A DNA stretch of 64,000 bases from Flavobacterium cupriresistens (GCF_020911925.1 NZ_CP087134.1:2542001-2606000); one strand, 5' to 3'; positions 1 through 8,057 are shown, counted from the stretch's first letter. Notes: generated by a model not told the origin, from the letters alone. A program made the numbers and translations.

Positions 1-159
1 CAAAATATCATCCGCACCACCAGCATTGCCCATCGAAACCTGATAACTGAAGGCAACCTTCGTAATGTATCTCGAAGCGACAACAATCCGCATGGCTTTT
101 TAATCGAGCGATGGAATACTATTGAGAATCGCGATATAAGTACTGAAAACAGAAAATAA
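1..159 (+). CDS. traK: Conjugative transposon protein TraK, C-terminal end (partial)
   Basis: Frame 1 is open from the first base to a TAA at 157-159 and encodes the last 52 residues of a protein that begins to the left of the window. The tail contains RNVSRSDNNPHGFLIERW followed by a short polar end. This matches my memory of the C-terminus of Bacteroidetes TraK proteins, VirB8-like inner-membrane subunits of the CTnDOT-type conjugation apparatus. It lies 14 bp before the next tra gene on the same strand and is in the expected traK-L-M-N order, which supports the call. Only the C-terminus is visible, so the membrane anchor and total length cannot be checked. Confidence 0.85.
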   Translation, partial: QNIIRTTSIAHRNLITEGNLRNVSRSDNNPHGFLIERWNTIENRDISTENRK

Positions 160-173
160 TAAAGCTGTACATC

Positions 174-668
174 ATGAAACTCTTTTTTAAACGAATTAGC
201 AAAAAAAGCGATGTTCTTGCAACTGCTAAAAATAATCTATGCCAAAAGTTTGACCAGGCTAATCTGCGATTGCAGTATAAATGCGCCAATTGGCTTGAAC
301 GTAAAACAGCTCATTTTACACGTCTTAACTGGATTGTGATTCTGTTGTGTTTTACAGTATTTACAACTGGCTGCAGTATATGCCTGATTGTTAATAGTTT
401 TTCAGGTAATAAAAATAGAAATATAACATTAACTCCGATTACCAAATCAACCAATCTGTTACCCACAAAAGAAAAGCCTCTTGAACTCAATACAATTATC
501 AGCGAAACTGAATTTGAAAAAATCACAAGTTTTCGGAGGTATATGGATAGTCTGGGGCGCAGTCCGACAGGAAAAAGAACGCATGACAGTATTGTGTTAC
601 ACCGTCCTGGACTTCTGGACAGTCTAACAATAATAGAAAATTATTATTACTCACATCTTAAAAATTAA
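174..668 (+). CDS. traL: TraL-like small conjugation membrane protein
   Basis: A 164-residue protein with a basic N-terminus, one membrane segment at about residues 52-75 (WIVILLCFTVFTTGCSICLI) and a hydrophilic extracytoplasmic tail. It sits between traK and traM, where CTnDOT-type elements carry traL, and its size and single-pass topology fit a DUF3989/TraL-type component. The sequence is weakly conserved and longer than the roughly 100-residue TraL proteins I recall, so the assignment rests mainly on gene order and topology. The stop lies 4 bp before the traM start, which suggests translational coupling. Function within the mating-pair channel is inferred only. Confidence 0.6.
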   Translation: MKLFFKRISKKSDVLATAKNNLCQKFDQANLRLQYKCANWLERKTAHFTRLNWIVILLCFTVFTTGCSICLIVNSFSGNKNRNITLTPITKSTNLLPTKEKPLELNTIISETEFEKITSFRRYMDSLGRSPTGKRTHDSIVLHRPGLLDSLTIIENYYYSHLKN

Positions 669-672
669 TATC

Positions 673-1956
673 ATGGAACAAAACACAAAATCATTAAAGG
701 CCTTAAAACATCGTAAGATGCTCTTGGTACTGCCAATATTGGCTTTACCATTTCTAACTGCCATATTTTGGGCATTGGGAGGTGGAAAAATGGATGCTGC
801 CAACTCAGCAGCACCACATCAAAAAGGTTTTAATCTAAAACTTCCCAATGCGAACCTGAAAGAAGGAATTCCGCTCGATAAAATGAATTATTACGATATG
901 GCTGCTCTTGATTCAGCAAAGCTTGATGAACTTATTAAAAAAGATCCTAATTATTTGAGCCAATCCTTTCAGATCGATTCCACCGAAGACAGCAGTGCTG
1001 TTACCTATAGAAAAGAGCCAAATGGCTTAAATAAGTCCGTTTATCGTGATCCAAACGAAGAAAAAGTACATCAAAAATTGGAAGCACTGCAAAAAGCAAT
1101 CAATACACCTGTGTCAATTCCGGAGCAAAATAAAGATTATGTAAAAATTGCAAAATCGAATGAAACCTCGCTGCATTCCAATGATGTGGACAGGTTCGAA
1201 CAAATGATGCAGTCTATGAATCAAGAGCAGGAAAGTCAGGATCCGGAACTGCAGCAACTCGGCGGAATGCTGGAGAGTATTTTGGATATCCAGCATCCGG
1301 GCAGGGTACAGGAAAAATTGAAAAAAGCGTCTGAGGCTCAGCGCGGACAAGTCTTCGCTATCTCAACGGGAGAAAAAGAAAATCCTGTTTCTTCTTTACA
1401 AAACAAAACATTGAACAGTTCTGAGTACAAACAGAATGGTTTTTACTCTTTAGACGAACTCGAAAATGATGATTTAATGCAGAATGCTGTAGAAGCCATT
1501 ATTCATGAAACACAAACAGTTGTAAATGGCTCCACAGTTAAGTTCCGACTCATGAATGACATCTTTATAAACGGTATTAAAATTCCAAAAGACAATTTTT
1601 TGTTTGGAACCGCTTCATTAAAAGGAGAACGATTAACTATCAATATTAGCAGTATCAGATACAACAACTCCCTATTCCCAGTGGACTTGTCTGTTTACGA
1701 TATGGATGGACTTATTGGAATATACATCCCGGGAGCCATTAATCGTGATGTCGCCAAAGCTTCCGCTGATCGCTCCATGCAAACTTTGGGAGTTGCATCG
1801 CTGGACGATTCCTGGGGAGCTCAGGCAGCGGGAGCAGGAATTGAAGCTGCAAAAAGTCTTTTAAGCAAAAAAGTAAAACTGGTTAAAGTAGTGGTAAAAG
1901 CAGGGTATAAAGTACTACTGCGTGATGAAAAACAGAAACAAAAAGATTCCAATTAA
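673..1956 (+). CDS. traM: Conjugative transposon protein TraM
   Basis: A 427-residue protein with one N-terminal membrane helix (about residues 17-35, LLVLPILALPFLTAIFWALG), then a long Gln/Glu/Asn-rich stretch with coiled-coil character (about 100-225). The C-terminal domain (about 255-400) contains IHETQTVVNGSTVKFRL and a conserved-looking VDLSVYDMDGLIGIYIPG core. This is the layout of Bacteroidetes TraM, which resembles the VirB10 scaffold of type IV secretion: anchored in the inner membrane, with a C-terminal domain spanning the periplasm. It lies between traL and traN with very short gaps (4 and 9 bp). The C-terminal domain is the most reliable part of the match. Confidence 0.9.
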   Translation: MEQNTKSLKALKHRKMLLVLPILALPFLTAIFWALGGGKMDAANSAAPHQKGFNLKLPNANLKEGIPLDKMNYYDMAALDSAKLDELIKKDPNYLSQSFQIDSTEDSSAVTYRKEPNGLNKSVYRDPNEEKVHQKLEALQKAINTPVSIPEQNKDYVKIAKSNETSLHSNDVDRFEQMMQSMNQEQESQDPELQQLGGMLESILDIQHPGRVQEKLKKASEAQRGQVFAISTGEKENPVSSLQNKTLNSSEYKQNGFYSLDELENDDLMQNAVEAIIHETQTVVNGSTVKFRLMNDIFINGIKIPKDNFLFGTASLKGERLTINISSIRYNNSLFPVDLSVYDMDGLIGIYIPGAINRDVAKASADRSMQTLGVASLDDSWGAQAAGAGIEAAKSLLSKKVKLVKVVVKAGYKVLLRDEKQKQKDSN

Positions 1957-1965
1957 AAACTAAAA

Positions 1966-2820
1966 ATGATAGAGATGAAAAATTTTAAACTATTGGTGAT
2001 GGGGCATCTGTTATTTATGACCATCGGTGTATTGGCACAGCAAACAAGTAAAAACCGTTTATTCCAAACAGAATCAGACTCCTTAATGATAGCCTATTCA
2101 AAAACGACCAATATTGTATTTCCTTTTGCCATAAAAAGTGTCGACAAGGGAAGTACCGATATATTGGTACAAAAAGCAAAAGGTCTTGAAAATATCCTTC
2201 AGGTTAAGGCAGCCCAAAGGGGATTTTTTCAGACCAATCTTACGGTGGTGACTGCAGATGGTAAACTTTATTCTTTCGTGTTGGGCTATGATGAAGATTT
2301 CCCTCAGCTGAATCTTACCCTTAATAAAACTAAGCCTGATGGACAGGAAATTTATTTTTCAGATGAAATTATTAATGATCAGGATATTGAGGAATATTCA
2401 AAGTTAGCGCTATACGACAAAAAAAAGCTGCGAGGTCAAAAGGAAAGTAAATACGATATTGATTTTAGGCTCAACGGAATTTTTATTCGTGACGAAGTTA
2501 TGTATTACAGGATAAAGATAACCAACAATTCTAAAATCAATTATGAGATCGATCAGCTTCGTTTTTTTATTCGCGACACTAAAAAAATAAAACGCACAGC
2601 TTCACAGGAAATTGAAATTACACCAATTTATATCCTGAATGATATTGATAAAATTGAAGCAGAAGCAGAAAACATCTTTGTATTTGCACTGCCAAAATTT
2701 ACAATTCCGGAAAAAAAATATTTAGCCATACAACTCATGGAGAAAAATGGCGGCAGACATTTAGAAAAACATGTCAAGAATACAAAACTGGTACAGGTGA
2801 CTGTACTTCCTAAACTTTAA
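1966..2820 (+). CDS. traN: Conjugative transposon protein TraN (VirB9-like)
   Basis: A 284-residue exported protein. ATGs at 1966 and 1975 are both plausible starts; the second gives a compact signal peptide (MKNFKLLVMGHLLFMTIGVLAQ). After the signal comes a beta-rich domain with TTNIVFPFAIKSVDKGSTDI and RGFFQTNLTVVTADGKLYSF, the hallmark region of Bacteroidetes TraN, a VirB9-like periplasmic or outer-membrane component of the conjugation pore. Length is typical of the family. It follows traM by 9 bp. The genes that often come next in CTnDOT-type elements (traO, traP, traQ) are not seen; two accessory proteins follow instead. Confidence 0.92.
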   Translation: MIEMKNFKLLVMGHLLFMTIGVLAQQTSKNRLFQTESDSLMIAYSKTTNIVFPFAIKSVDKGSTDILVQKAKGLENILQVKAAQRGFFQTNLTVVTADGKLYSFVLGYDEDFPQLNLTLNKTKPDGQEIYFSDEIINDQDIEEYSKLALYDKKKLRGQKESKYDIDFRLNGIFIRDEVMYYRIKITNNSKINYEIDQLRFFIRDTKKIKRTASQEIEITPIYILNDIDKIEAEAENIFVFALPKFTIPEKKYLAIQLMEKNGGRHLEKHVKNTKLVQVTVLPKL

Positions 2821-2848
2821 GCTATATAATAATTTAAAAAATTGAATC

Positions 2849-3646
2849 ATGAACGAGAAAAATTTTGAATACTTAAGAGATCAGATTAAGTATACCGGTT
2901 TCGGTGAAGCACTGGAATCTCAATTAAAGGAAAAAATGCAGAAAGAAGAACCTGATTTCACTTTGACGCATAACACGCAATATGGTAATGATACCGCTAC
3001 AGCGACGTTAAATTTTAAAAAATCCGATCAAAGCGACATTTACTTTTTTAATTCTTATAAAGTAGAATTGCAAAAAGAAAATTCTAAAGAGGCATTGGAG
3101 CAAACCTTTTACATCAATAAGGGCAGCAACATAACCATGAAAGAAGCTTACAATCTTATGGAAGGCAGATCGGTAAATAAAGATCTCACCAGTAAAGAGG
3201 GCGAAGTTTACAATTCTTGGGTTCAAATGGACTTCAAACAATCCGAAACTAATGGAAACTTTAAACTAAACCATTACCATCAGAATTACGGTTATGATTT
3301 AGAAGCAGCACTCTCCAAACATCCAATTAAAGAACTGGAAACTCCAAAATACAAAGAAGACTTGATTAATTCTTTGAAAAAGGGAAATCTGCAATCCGCT
3401 ACTTTCCAAAAAGAAGGTAATGAGATCAAGCAGTATATTGAAGCCAGCCCGCAATTCAAGACAATTAATGTGTATGACAGTAATTTGCAGCGCATTGATA
3501 ATCGTAAGTCCAAAGAAGAAAAGCAATCTGAAACCCAGCAAGTTTCTGAAAAGCAAGGCAGTAAAAAGCAAAACCAAACTGCTGATGACGATGGTCCAGA
3601 AGTGCCAAAGGAAGCTAAGAAAAAAAAGAAAAGTCAATCCATGTAA
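2849..3646 (+). CDS. Conserved ICE accessory protein (DUF3945/DUF4099-like C-terminus), copy 1
   Basis: A 265-residue soluble, highly charged protein with no signal or membrane segment. The central part contains YNLMEGRSVNKDL, a WVQMDF strand and an HQNYGYDLEAAL box, followed by IKQYIEASPQFKTINVYD. The last motif resembles the repeat seen in DUF3945/DUF4099 proteins of Bacteroidetes conjugative elements. The C-terminal 45 residues are a Lys/Glu/Gln-rich disordered tail. It is clearly paralogous to the next gene over about 170 residues. Proteins of this type are common cargo beside tra genes, but I know of no established function. The domain name is from memory and uncertain; the paralogy is seen directly. 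Confidence 0.7.
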   Translation: MNEKNFEYLRDQIKYTGFGEALESQLKEKMQKEEPDFTLTHNTQYGNDTATATLNFKKSDQSDIYFFNSYKVELQKENSKEALEQTFYINKGSNITMKEAYNLMEGRSVNKDLTSKEGEVYNSWVQMDFKQSETNGNFKLNHYHQNYGYDLEAALSKHPIKELETPKYKEDLINSLKKGNLQSATFQKEGNEIKQYIEASPQFKTINVYDSNLQRIDNRKSKEEKQSETQQVSEKQGSKKQNQTADDDGPEVPKEAKKKKKSQSM

Positions 3647-3655
3647 TCAGTAATC

Positions 3656-4711
3656 ATGAACGAACAACTTCCCATTAACAGAGTAGAGATGGAATTAAAC
3701 CAGTGGCGCTCCAGGGAAGAGCGCTTTAGTAAACTGTTTAATTTCAGTCTTTCCAATAATAGGTCATTGATTAAAGAAAAACTGCATCATTACGAGCGTA
3801 TTGGAACAAAGTATAAGGGGACAAAAAATATTGAGGAGCGTTTTGCTTTGCAGATGCTCAAGCAGGAAAAGAACAAGATTCTAAAACAGCTTTATCCCAA
3901 TTTATTAGTTCGTCTTGTTCGTAAACTGTTTGTTGCGCCACTCATAGACCAAATTGCGGTACGCAAGGATGTAAAAGAGCAGGAAAAAAACAACCAATCG
4001 CTGTACGATCAGGTACAGCGAATTGGTTTTAAAGATTTGTCAAGTCAAATTGATCAGCAAATTAAACAGGGTCATGAGCAGTTCACTATTCCGGTCTCCT
4101 ATTACGTCAACGAAAAGGAGCGATTGGATCATGAGTTGTCTTTTATTAAAAATCAGAGCGGACAGTATCAATTTGAAGGATATAAAACCACTTTGCAAAA
4201 TGAATCAAAGCCTGATGAAGTGAGAAGCCAATATTTTAAAGTACAACAGGGAAATTTTATTGATACAACACAGGCATATAATTTATTAGCGGGACGTTCC
4301 ATTCAGAAGGAAAAATCCTGGATTCAACTGGATCTTAATGATAAAGACGCAAGCGGCAATCACCACATAAAAGAATTTCATTCGGGGTATGGTTATGATC
4401 TTGAAAAAGCCTTACAGCAACTTCCTTTAAAGGAATTATCAAATAAAACTCAAGCCGATAAATTAAAGGATAATTTAAAACAAGGAAATCGGCTGCCTGT
4501 AACCTTGATTAAAAATGGAGATGAACATCGGTTTTATATTGAAGCTAATCCTCAGTTTAAATCGGTAAACATTTACGATCAGCACTCAAGAAAAATAACA
4601 CTTTCAACTGCATTGGGTAACAGAACAATAGAAACTTTAAAACAAATTCAAAAAACGAGTGAGAGCAAGCAGGAAAACCATTCGAAAAAGAATAATATGC
4701 GTATTAGCTGA
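3656..4711 (+). CDS. Conserved ICE accessory protein (DUF3945/DUF4099-like C-terminus), copy 2
   Basis: A 351-residue paralogue of the preceding gene. It shares, in the same order, a YNLLAGRSIQKEKSW box, SGYGYDLEKALQQLPLKEL and FYIEANPQFKSVNIYD. It differs by an extra N-terminal module of about 130 residues, basic and helix-rich, containing LVRLVRKLFVAPL, which might lie on a membrane surface or on nucleic acid. It starts 9 bp after copy 1 ends. The pair probably arose by tandem duplication with gain or loss of the N-terminal part. No catalytic motif is visible. Function is unknown; a role tied to conjugation or element maintenance is inferred from position only. Confidence 0.7.
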   Translation: MNEQLPINRVEMELNQWRSREERFSKLFNFSLSNNRSLIKEKLHHYERIGTKYKGTKNIEERFALQMLKQEKNKILKQLYPNLLVRLVRKLFVAPLIDQIAVRKDVKEQEKNNQSLYDQVQRIGFKDLSSQIDQQIKQGHEQFTIPVSYYVNEKERLDHELSFIKNQSGQYQFEGYKTTLQNESKPDEVRSQYFKVQQGNFIDTTQAYNLLAGRSIQKEKSWIQLDLNDKDASGNHHIKEFHSGYGYDLEKALQQLPLKELSNKTQADKLKDNLKQGNRLPVTLIKNGDEHRFYIEANPQFKSVNIYDQHSRKITLSTALGNRTIETLKQIQKTSESKQENHSKKNNMRIS

Positions 4712-4725
4712 TAAACTGTGATATA

Positions 4726-5010
4726 ATGAAAACATTAAAACCTCTATCTGATTTCTTTAAGGCAATAGAGAAAGATCATCGTATCAGTATTACGCATATT
4801 GGTATTTATGCCGCATTGCTTCAATTTAGGACCGAAAAGGGTTTTGTTAACCCTATAGAGGTCTATAGGAATGAAATCATGAAATTAGCCAAGATAACCG
4901 GACCTGTAACATACCATAAATGCATGCGTGAACTAAACGAGTATGGCTATATTAGTTATCTGCCAAAGAGAAATAGAAACCAGAGAAGTACGATTTATTT
5001 CAATTCTTAG
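4726..5010 (+). CDS. Small winged-helix regulator-like protein of the ICE
   Basis: A 94-residue protein. Residues about 20-90 look like a winged helix: ISITHIGIYAALLQF, then IMKLAKITGPVTYHKCMREL as a recognition-helix region, then a wing EYGYISYLPKRN. Such small wHTH proteins recur in Bacteroidetes conjugative elements near the integrase. It starts 14 bp after the preceding gene, so it may be cotranscribed with the tra cluster. It has no sensing domain, so any regulation must come from oligomer state or partner proteins. A transcriptional role in controlling excision or transfer is an inference. Confidence 0.65.
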   Translation: MKTLKPLSDFFKAIEKDHRISITHIGIYAALLQFRTEKGFVNPIEVYRNEIMKLAKITGPVTYHKCMRELNEYGYISYLPKRNRNQRSTIYFNS

Positions 5011-5051
5011 TGATATTGATAAAGAAATAAAATTGCAAAAAAGTTTATGTT

Positions 5052-5489
5052 ATGAAGAAGTTTGTTGTTGAAGAACTTCCCGACGCGGTTTCAAAATTGT
5101 ATGGGAAGATGAAAGGAATAGAAAGGTTTTTAGAAAAAAATAAAACTTACCTTAGTAAAAGAAATTCGTCATTTAATGCCTTAGCAAAAGAGAAGTGCAG
5201 TTCTAATTTCAACAAGAGCGATTTGGCACAACTTTTTTATATTCTTATGGATGAGAAAATTTTATTTTTTGATGATCGAAATCAAAAGTGCAATAGAAGT
5301 AAAATTCAGTTTTTTATAGAAAATAATTTTACATATATAGGAGATTCAGGATTTCAAACAAACATAGATACAATAAGTAAACAGTTTTCGGAGTCAAAAG
5401 GATTTACCTATAAAGAAAAGCAAATAAGATTTCTTGATAATATTATTGATCTACTTGAAAAACGGAGAGAAAAATTAATTTGCTGGTAA
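5052..5489 (+). CDS. RteC-like small protein (tentative)
   Basis: A 145-residue, Lys-rich cytoplasmic protein. The second half contains NKSDLAQLFYILMDEKIL and a terminal IRFLDNIIDLLEKRREK. This spacing resembles the C-terminal winged-helix region of RteC, which controls the excision operon in CTnDOT (pattern: K-x-DL-x-EL-x-YAL, then KFLD-x-L). The match is by eye and weak. Its position between a wHTH gene and an excisionase-like HTH gene, next to the integrase, is what an RteC or excision regulator would occupy. It is more AT-rich than the tra genes. It could instead be an unrelated helical protein. Confidence 0.45.
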   Translation: MKKFVVEELPDAVSKLYGKMKGIERFLEKNKTYLSKRNSSFNALAKEKCSSNFNKSDLAQLFYILMDEKILFFDDRNQKCNRSKIQFFIENNFTYIGDSGFQTNIDTISKQFSESKGFTYKEKQIRFLDNIIDLLEKRREKLICW

Positions 5490-5523
5490 TTTGTATCATT
5501 TTAAAAACTAAAAATTAACTATT

Positions 5524-5814
5524 ATGTCTAAAGAAGGTAATAAAACTAAAATGTCTTATATAGTAGCAATCAAACAATTGCTAGATCCTTTATATGCCAG
5601 ACTGGAAAAAATAGATTTAAAAATAAAAGGAAACAATACAAAAGACAGCTTACGATATTATAGAAATGAAGATTTAAAGAAAATATTTGGACTTTCAAAT
5701 AATACAATCATCAAATACCGTCAAACGGGTATACTTCCTTACACTAAGCTAGGGGATATTTACTTGTATGAATCAAGCAAAATAGAAAAAATACTTAGCG
5801 AAAACGAGCCGTGA
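5524..5814 (+). CDS. Excisionase-like helix-turn-helix protein (HTH_17 type)
   Basis: A 96-residue protein. Residues about 40-96 form a MerR/excisionase-type HTH: YYRNEDLKKIFGLSNNTIIKY, then RQTGILPYTKLGDIYLYE, and a final helix SKIEKILSEN. This is the Bacteroidetes Xis-like fold (DNA-binding helix plus wing with a G-x-x-Y-L-Y strand). The N-terminal 40 residues are a helical extension. It faces the integrase convergently, with a shared bidirectional terminator between them. A role as recombination directionality factor for the element is the natural inference, but the fold also occurs in simple repressors. Confidence 0.75.
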   Translation: MSKEGNKTKMSYIVAIKQLLDPLYARLEKIDLKIKGNNTKDSLRYYRNEDLKKIFGLSNNTIIKYRQTGILPYTKLGDIYLYESSKIEKILSENEP

Positions 5815-5863
5815 TTATTATTGATTGTATATCTGCAAACAAAATAATATACTACTTCAACAC

Positions 5864-5904
5864 AAAGGCAAAAGGATTCAATTGTGAATTCTTTTGCCTT
5901 TTTT
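5864..5904. terminator. Bidirectional Rho-independent terminator
   Basis: A near-perfect inverted repeat: AAAGGCAAAAGGATTCA at 5864-5880 pairs with TGAATTCTTTTGCCTTT at 5885-5901 across a 4-nt loop, with T and A runs on the two sides. It lies between the convergent HTH gene and integrase gene and can stop transcription from either direction. Confidence 0.85.
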
Positions 5905-5935
5905 AATATTGGTCAGTCTTTAACTGGCTAATTGT

Positions 5936-7156
5936 TTAAGTGTACTTTTGTTTTAATTTTGACATATCTTCCATAATATTTATATCCAGTACCTTAGCAT
6001 AATGCTGCGTCTGTTTAATATTAGTATGTCCCATCATTGCCGAAACATTCTCTATTCTTACTCCATTTCCTAAAGTCACCGTAGTTGCAAATGTATGTCT
6101 TGCCACATACCAAGTGAGGTGTTTGTCGATACCGCACAAATCAGCAATTTCCTTAAGATAAGCATTCATTTTTTGATTTGATAACTTTGGGATCAGTCCA
6201 ATTTGCATGTTTCTGTATTTATTAATAATCGCCAAGGTGGGAGGAAGAATAGGGACGTTTGCTCTAATTGTTGTTTTTGCTCTATTGGTTATAATCCACA
6301 GATTATCCTTTCCATCCGAAGATATATTATTGGATGTAAGATTGGCGGCATCTACCGGTGCATAACCAGTGTAGCAGCTAAAGAGAAAAACATCTTTAAC
6401 CTTTTCGAGACGTTTTACTGAAAATTTCTTGTTTTCAATTAAGTTTAATTCTTCCTGAGTAAGAAATACAGCATCGGTGATATGCAGTTTACCATCATAA
6501 ACATTAAAAGGATCTTTGTCTATTATTCCCATTCTGATGCTGTATTTACACGCTGTCTTGTACATTCTCATATACTTGACTACCGAGTTATTTTGAATGC
6601 CTGTTTTGCCTTTAAAGTTGCTGTCATATTTGAGAAATGCCTCAAGATTGTAAACAAAGGCACTATTCACTTCCGGCAAAGAAATATCTTGTATTCCATA
6701 CTGTTTTGTCATAAATGTGATAAGCAAATCTTTTGCACGTTCATATTTCTGGTAGGAAGCCTTTGATCGCTCTTGGGCATCGACCTTTCTTTTAAAGAAC
6801 TCATTATGCTTATTCATAATTTCGATTATGCTTACAGAATCTTCTTTTACGGTTGTTTCTCCTTTAAACTCATCTTTGAGTAATTGCAATGAAAAATCGG
6901 GATCGATTTTAAGGAGTTCATTGAACTTCTTCTCCATACCAAGAAGAAAAAGATCGAGGGTATTCTTAATTACCTTTTCTTTTTCAAGTTTTAGGACACT
7001 TCTTAAGTTGTCAGTAAATTGCCATCTTTCTTTTAAGATCGATTTACCCGCCGCCATTGTTATGGATTGCTTCTTGTACGAAATACGGGCATAAATTGGA
7101 GATTCTCCACTTTTGTTGAATTTACCTGCTTTGAGATAAAAAATTACTTTTAACAT
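5936..7156 (-). CDS. Tyrosine recombinase (ICE integrase)
   Basis: A 406-residue protein with an N-terminal arm-binding domain (about 1-100), a core-binding SAM-like domain (about 110-215) and a catalytic domain. The C-terminal catalytic signatures are ARHTFATT (R353, H354), MGHTNIKQTQHYAKV (H377) and nucleophile Y386. The usual first Arg (FTGLR) is replaced: the box reads CYTGYAPVD at 261-269 with Ala266. The His of the HxxR motif is Tyr350. Loss of the first Arg is known for IntDOT-type integrases. It is transcribed away from the tRNA-Ser gene and sits at the element end, the standard place for an ICE integrase acting on attL/attR. Whether the two substitutions leave activity intact is unknown. 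Confidence 0.93.
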   Translation of the reverse strand: MLKVIFYLKAGKFNKSGESPIYARISYKKQSITMAAGKSILKERWQFTDNLRSVLKLEKEKVIKNTLDLFLLGMEKKFNELLKIDPDFSLQLLKDEFKGETTVKEDSVSIIEIMNKHNEFFKRKVDAQERSKASYQKYERAKDLLITFMTKQYGIQDISLPEVNSAFVYNLEAFLKYDSNFKGKTGIQNNSVVKYMRMYKTACKYSIRMGIIDKDPFNVYDGKLHITDAVFLTQEELNLIENKKFSVKRLEKVKDVFLFSCYTGYAPVDAANLTSNNISSDGKDNLWIITNRAKTTIRANVPILPPTLAIINKYRNMQIGLIPKLSNQKMNAYLKEIADLCGIDKHLTWYVARHTFATTVTLGNGVRIENVSAMMGHTNIKQTQHYAKVLDINIMEDMSKLKQKYT

Positions 7157-7248
7157 AACTCACAATTTTAAATTAATAATCAAATTGATTTAAAATCGCT
7201 GAAAGTTTGTAGTGTTTTCAAGGAATTCCCGGGCAATTCACTTTTTTT

Positions 7249-7307
7249 AGTGACCCTTTTTTTGCTTTTTTTTGCGAAAAAAAATCGGGGTCACTCATAG
7301 GGTCACC
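7249..7307. repeat. GTGACCC/GGGTCAC repeats between integrase and tRNA-Ser
   Basis: AGTGACCC at 7249-7256 is an inverted copy of GGGTCACT at 7288-7295, and a further GGGTCACC occurs at 7300-7307. A T-run, the word TTGCGAAAA and an A-run lie between the arms. The cluster is in the 260-bp gap between the integrase start and the tRNA. Possible roles are integrase arm-type or excisionase binding sites, or a hairpin. The function is inferred from position only. Confidence 0.5.
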
Positions 7308-7352
7308 GTACTTTGATAATATATGTGTTTTTTGACAAGTGACAAAAAACGA

Positions 7353-7386
7353 AAAAGCCTTTAAATACTTGTATTTAAAGGCTTTT
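7353..7386 (-). terminator. Rho-independent terminator of tRNA-Ser
   Basis: A perfect 15-bp inverted repeat, AAAAGCCTTTAAATA at 7353-7367 and TATTTAAAGGCTTTT at 7372-7386, with a 4-nt loop. On the minus strand it starts about 30 bp after the tRNA 3' end and is followed by a T-run (complement of CAAAAAACG). If the element recombines within the tRNA 3' end, this terminator may belong to the element rather than to the original chromosome. Confidence 0.8.
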
Positions 7387-7416
7387 GACTTTTAAAGTTT
7401 CTTATGAAACTTCTAC

Positions 7417-7504
7417 TGGCGGAGAAAGAGGGATTCGAACCCCCGGACCTGTTACAGTCAACAGTTTTCAAGACTGCCGCATTCGACCGCTCTGCCATTT
7501 CTCC
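7417..7504 (-). tRNA. tRNA-Ser (anticodon UGA)
   Basis: Read on the minus strand, the sequence starts GGAGAAATGGCAGAGCGG and ends TTTCTCC, discriminator G, then an encoded CCA. The acceptor stem GGAGAAA/TTTCTCC pairs perfectly. The anticodon arm GCAGT-CTTGAAA-ACTGT exposes TGA (UGA, reading UCA). A long variable arm follows (TTGACTGTAACAG region), typical of serine tRNA. The T arm contains GGTTCGAATCC. The 3' end points toward the integrase and element, the usual geometry for ICE insertion at a tRNA 3' end. Confidence 0.95.
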
Positions 7505-7655
7505 AGTATGTCGCTTTCATTAGCTGATTGCGAGTGCAAATATAGTGCGCTTTTTCGATTATAAAAATTTTTGAAGCACTTTTTTTGAACTTTTTTTTGC
7601 TGTTATTTTAAGTCTTTAAGTATCAGTATTTACGAAAAGATAATTTTTACTTTTT

Positions 7656-8054
7656 TTATGCCAGGTGGTCTAAAATAGCTACCGGTTTTTTGTTTTCATC
7701 AACCGCAACAAAAGAAAATGTTCCTGAAACAACACTTTCGCGAAGCTCTGAATACATTTGCTCCATGAAAATATCCACGTGAATTTTACAACTTGTTGTT
7801 CCAACACTAATTACTTTGGCAACCAATTCGATTAAAGTCCCGGCCGGGATTGCTTTTTTGAAGTCAATTTGACCTGTAGAGATCGTTACTACTTTTTTTC
7901 GGCTGAAACGAGTGGCACAAATAAACGAAACTTCATCCATGAGCTGCAGGGCAGTACCTCCAAATAAAGTGTCATAATGATTCGTTGTACTAGGAAAAAC
8001 GGCTTTAAAAATATGAGTTTCCGATTTTGCAATTCTTTCTTCTAATGTTCCCAT
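7656..8054 (-). CDS. Acyl-CoA thioesterase (hotdog fold, YciA-like)
   Basis: A 132-residue cytoplasmic protein of one hotdog domain. The signature is TTNHYDTLFGGTALQLMDEVSFICATRF, with the G-G-x-x-L-x-x-MDE pattern of YciA/BACH acyl-CoA thioesterases, where the Asp of MDE is the expected catalytic residue. A second conserved strand is TGQIDFKKAIPAGTLIELVA. These enzymes hydrolyse acyl-CoA to free acid and CoA. It starts 3 bp after the ribB-like gene ends on the same strand, so it is probably the last gene of the ribB-lptF/G-lolA-ftsK run. Substrate chain length cannot be read from sequence. Confidence 0.88.
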   Translation of the reverse strand: MGTLEERIAKSETHIFKAVFPSTTNHYDTLFGGTALQLMDEVSFICATRFSRKKVVTISTGQIDFKKAIPAGTLIELVAKVISVGTTSCKIHVDIFMEQMYSELRESVVSGTFSFVAVDENKKPVAILDHLA

Positions 8055-8057
8055 ATC

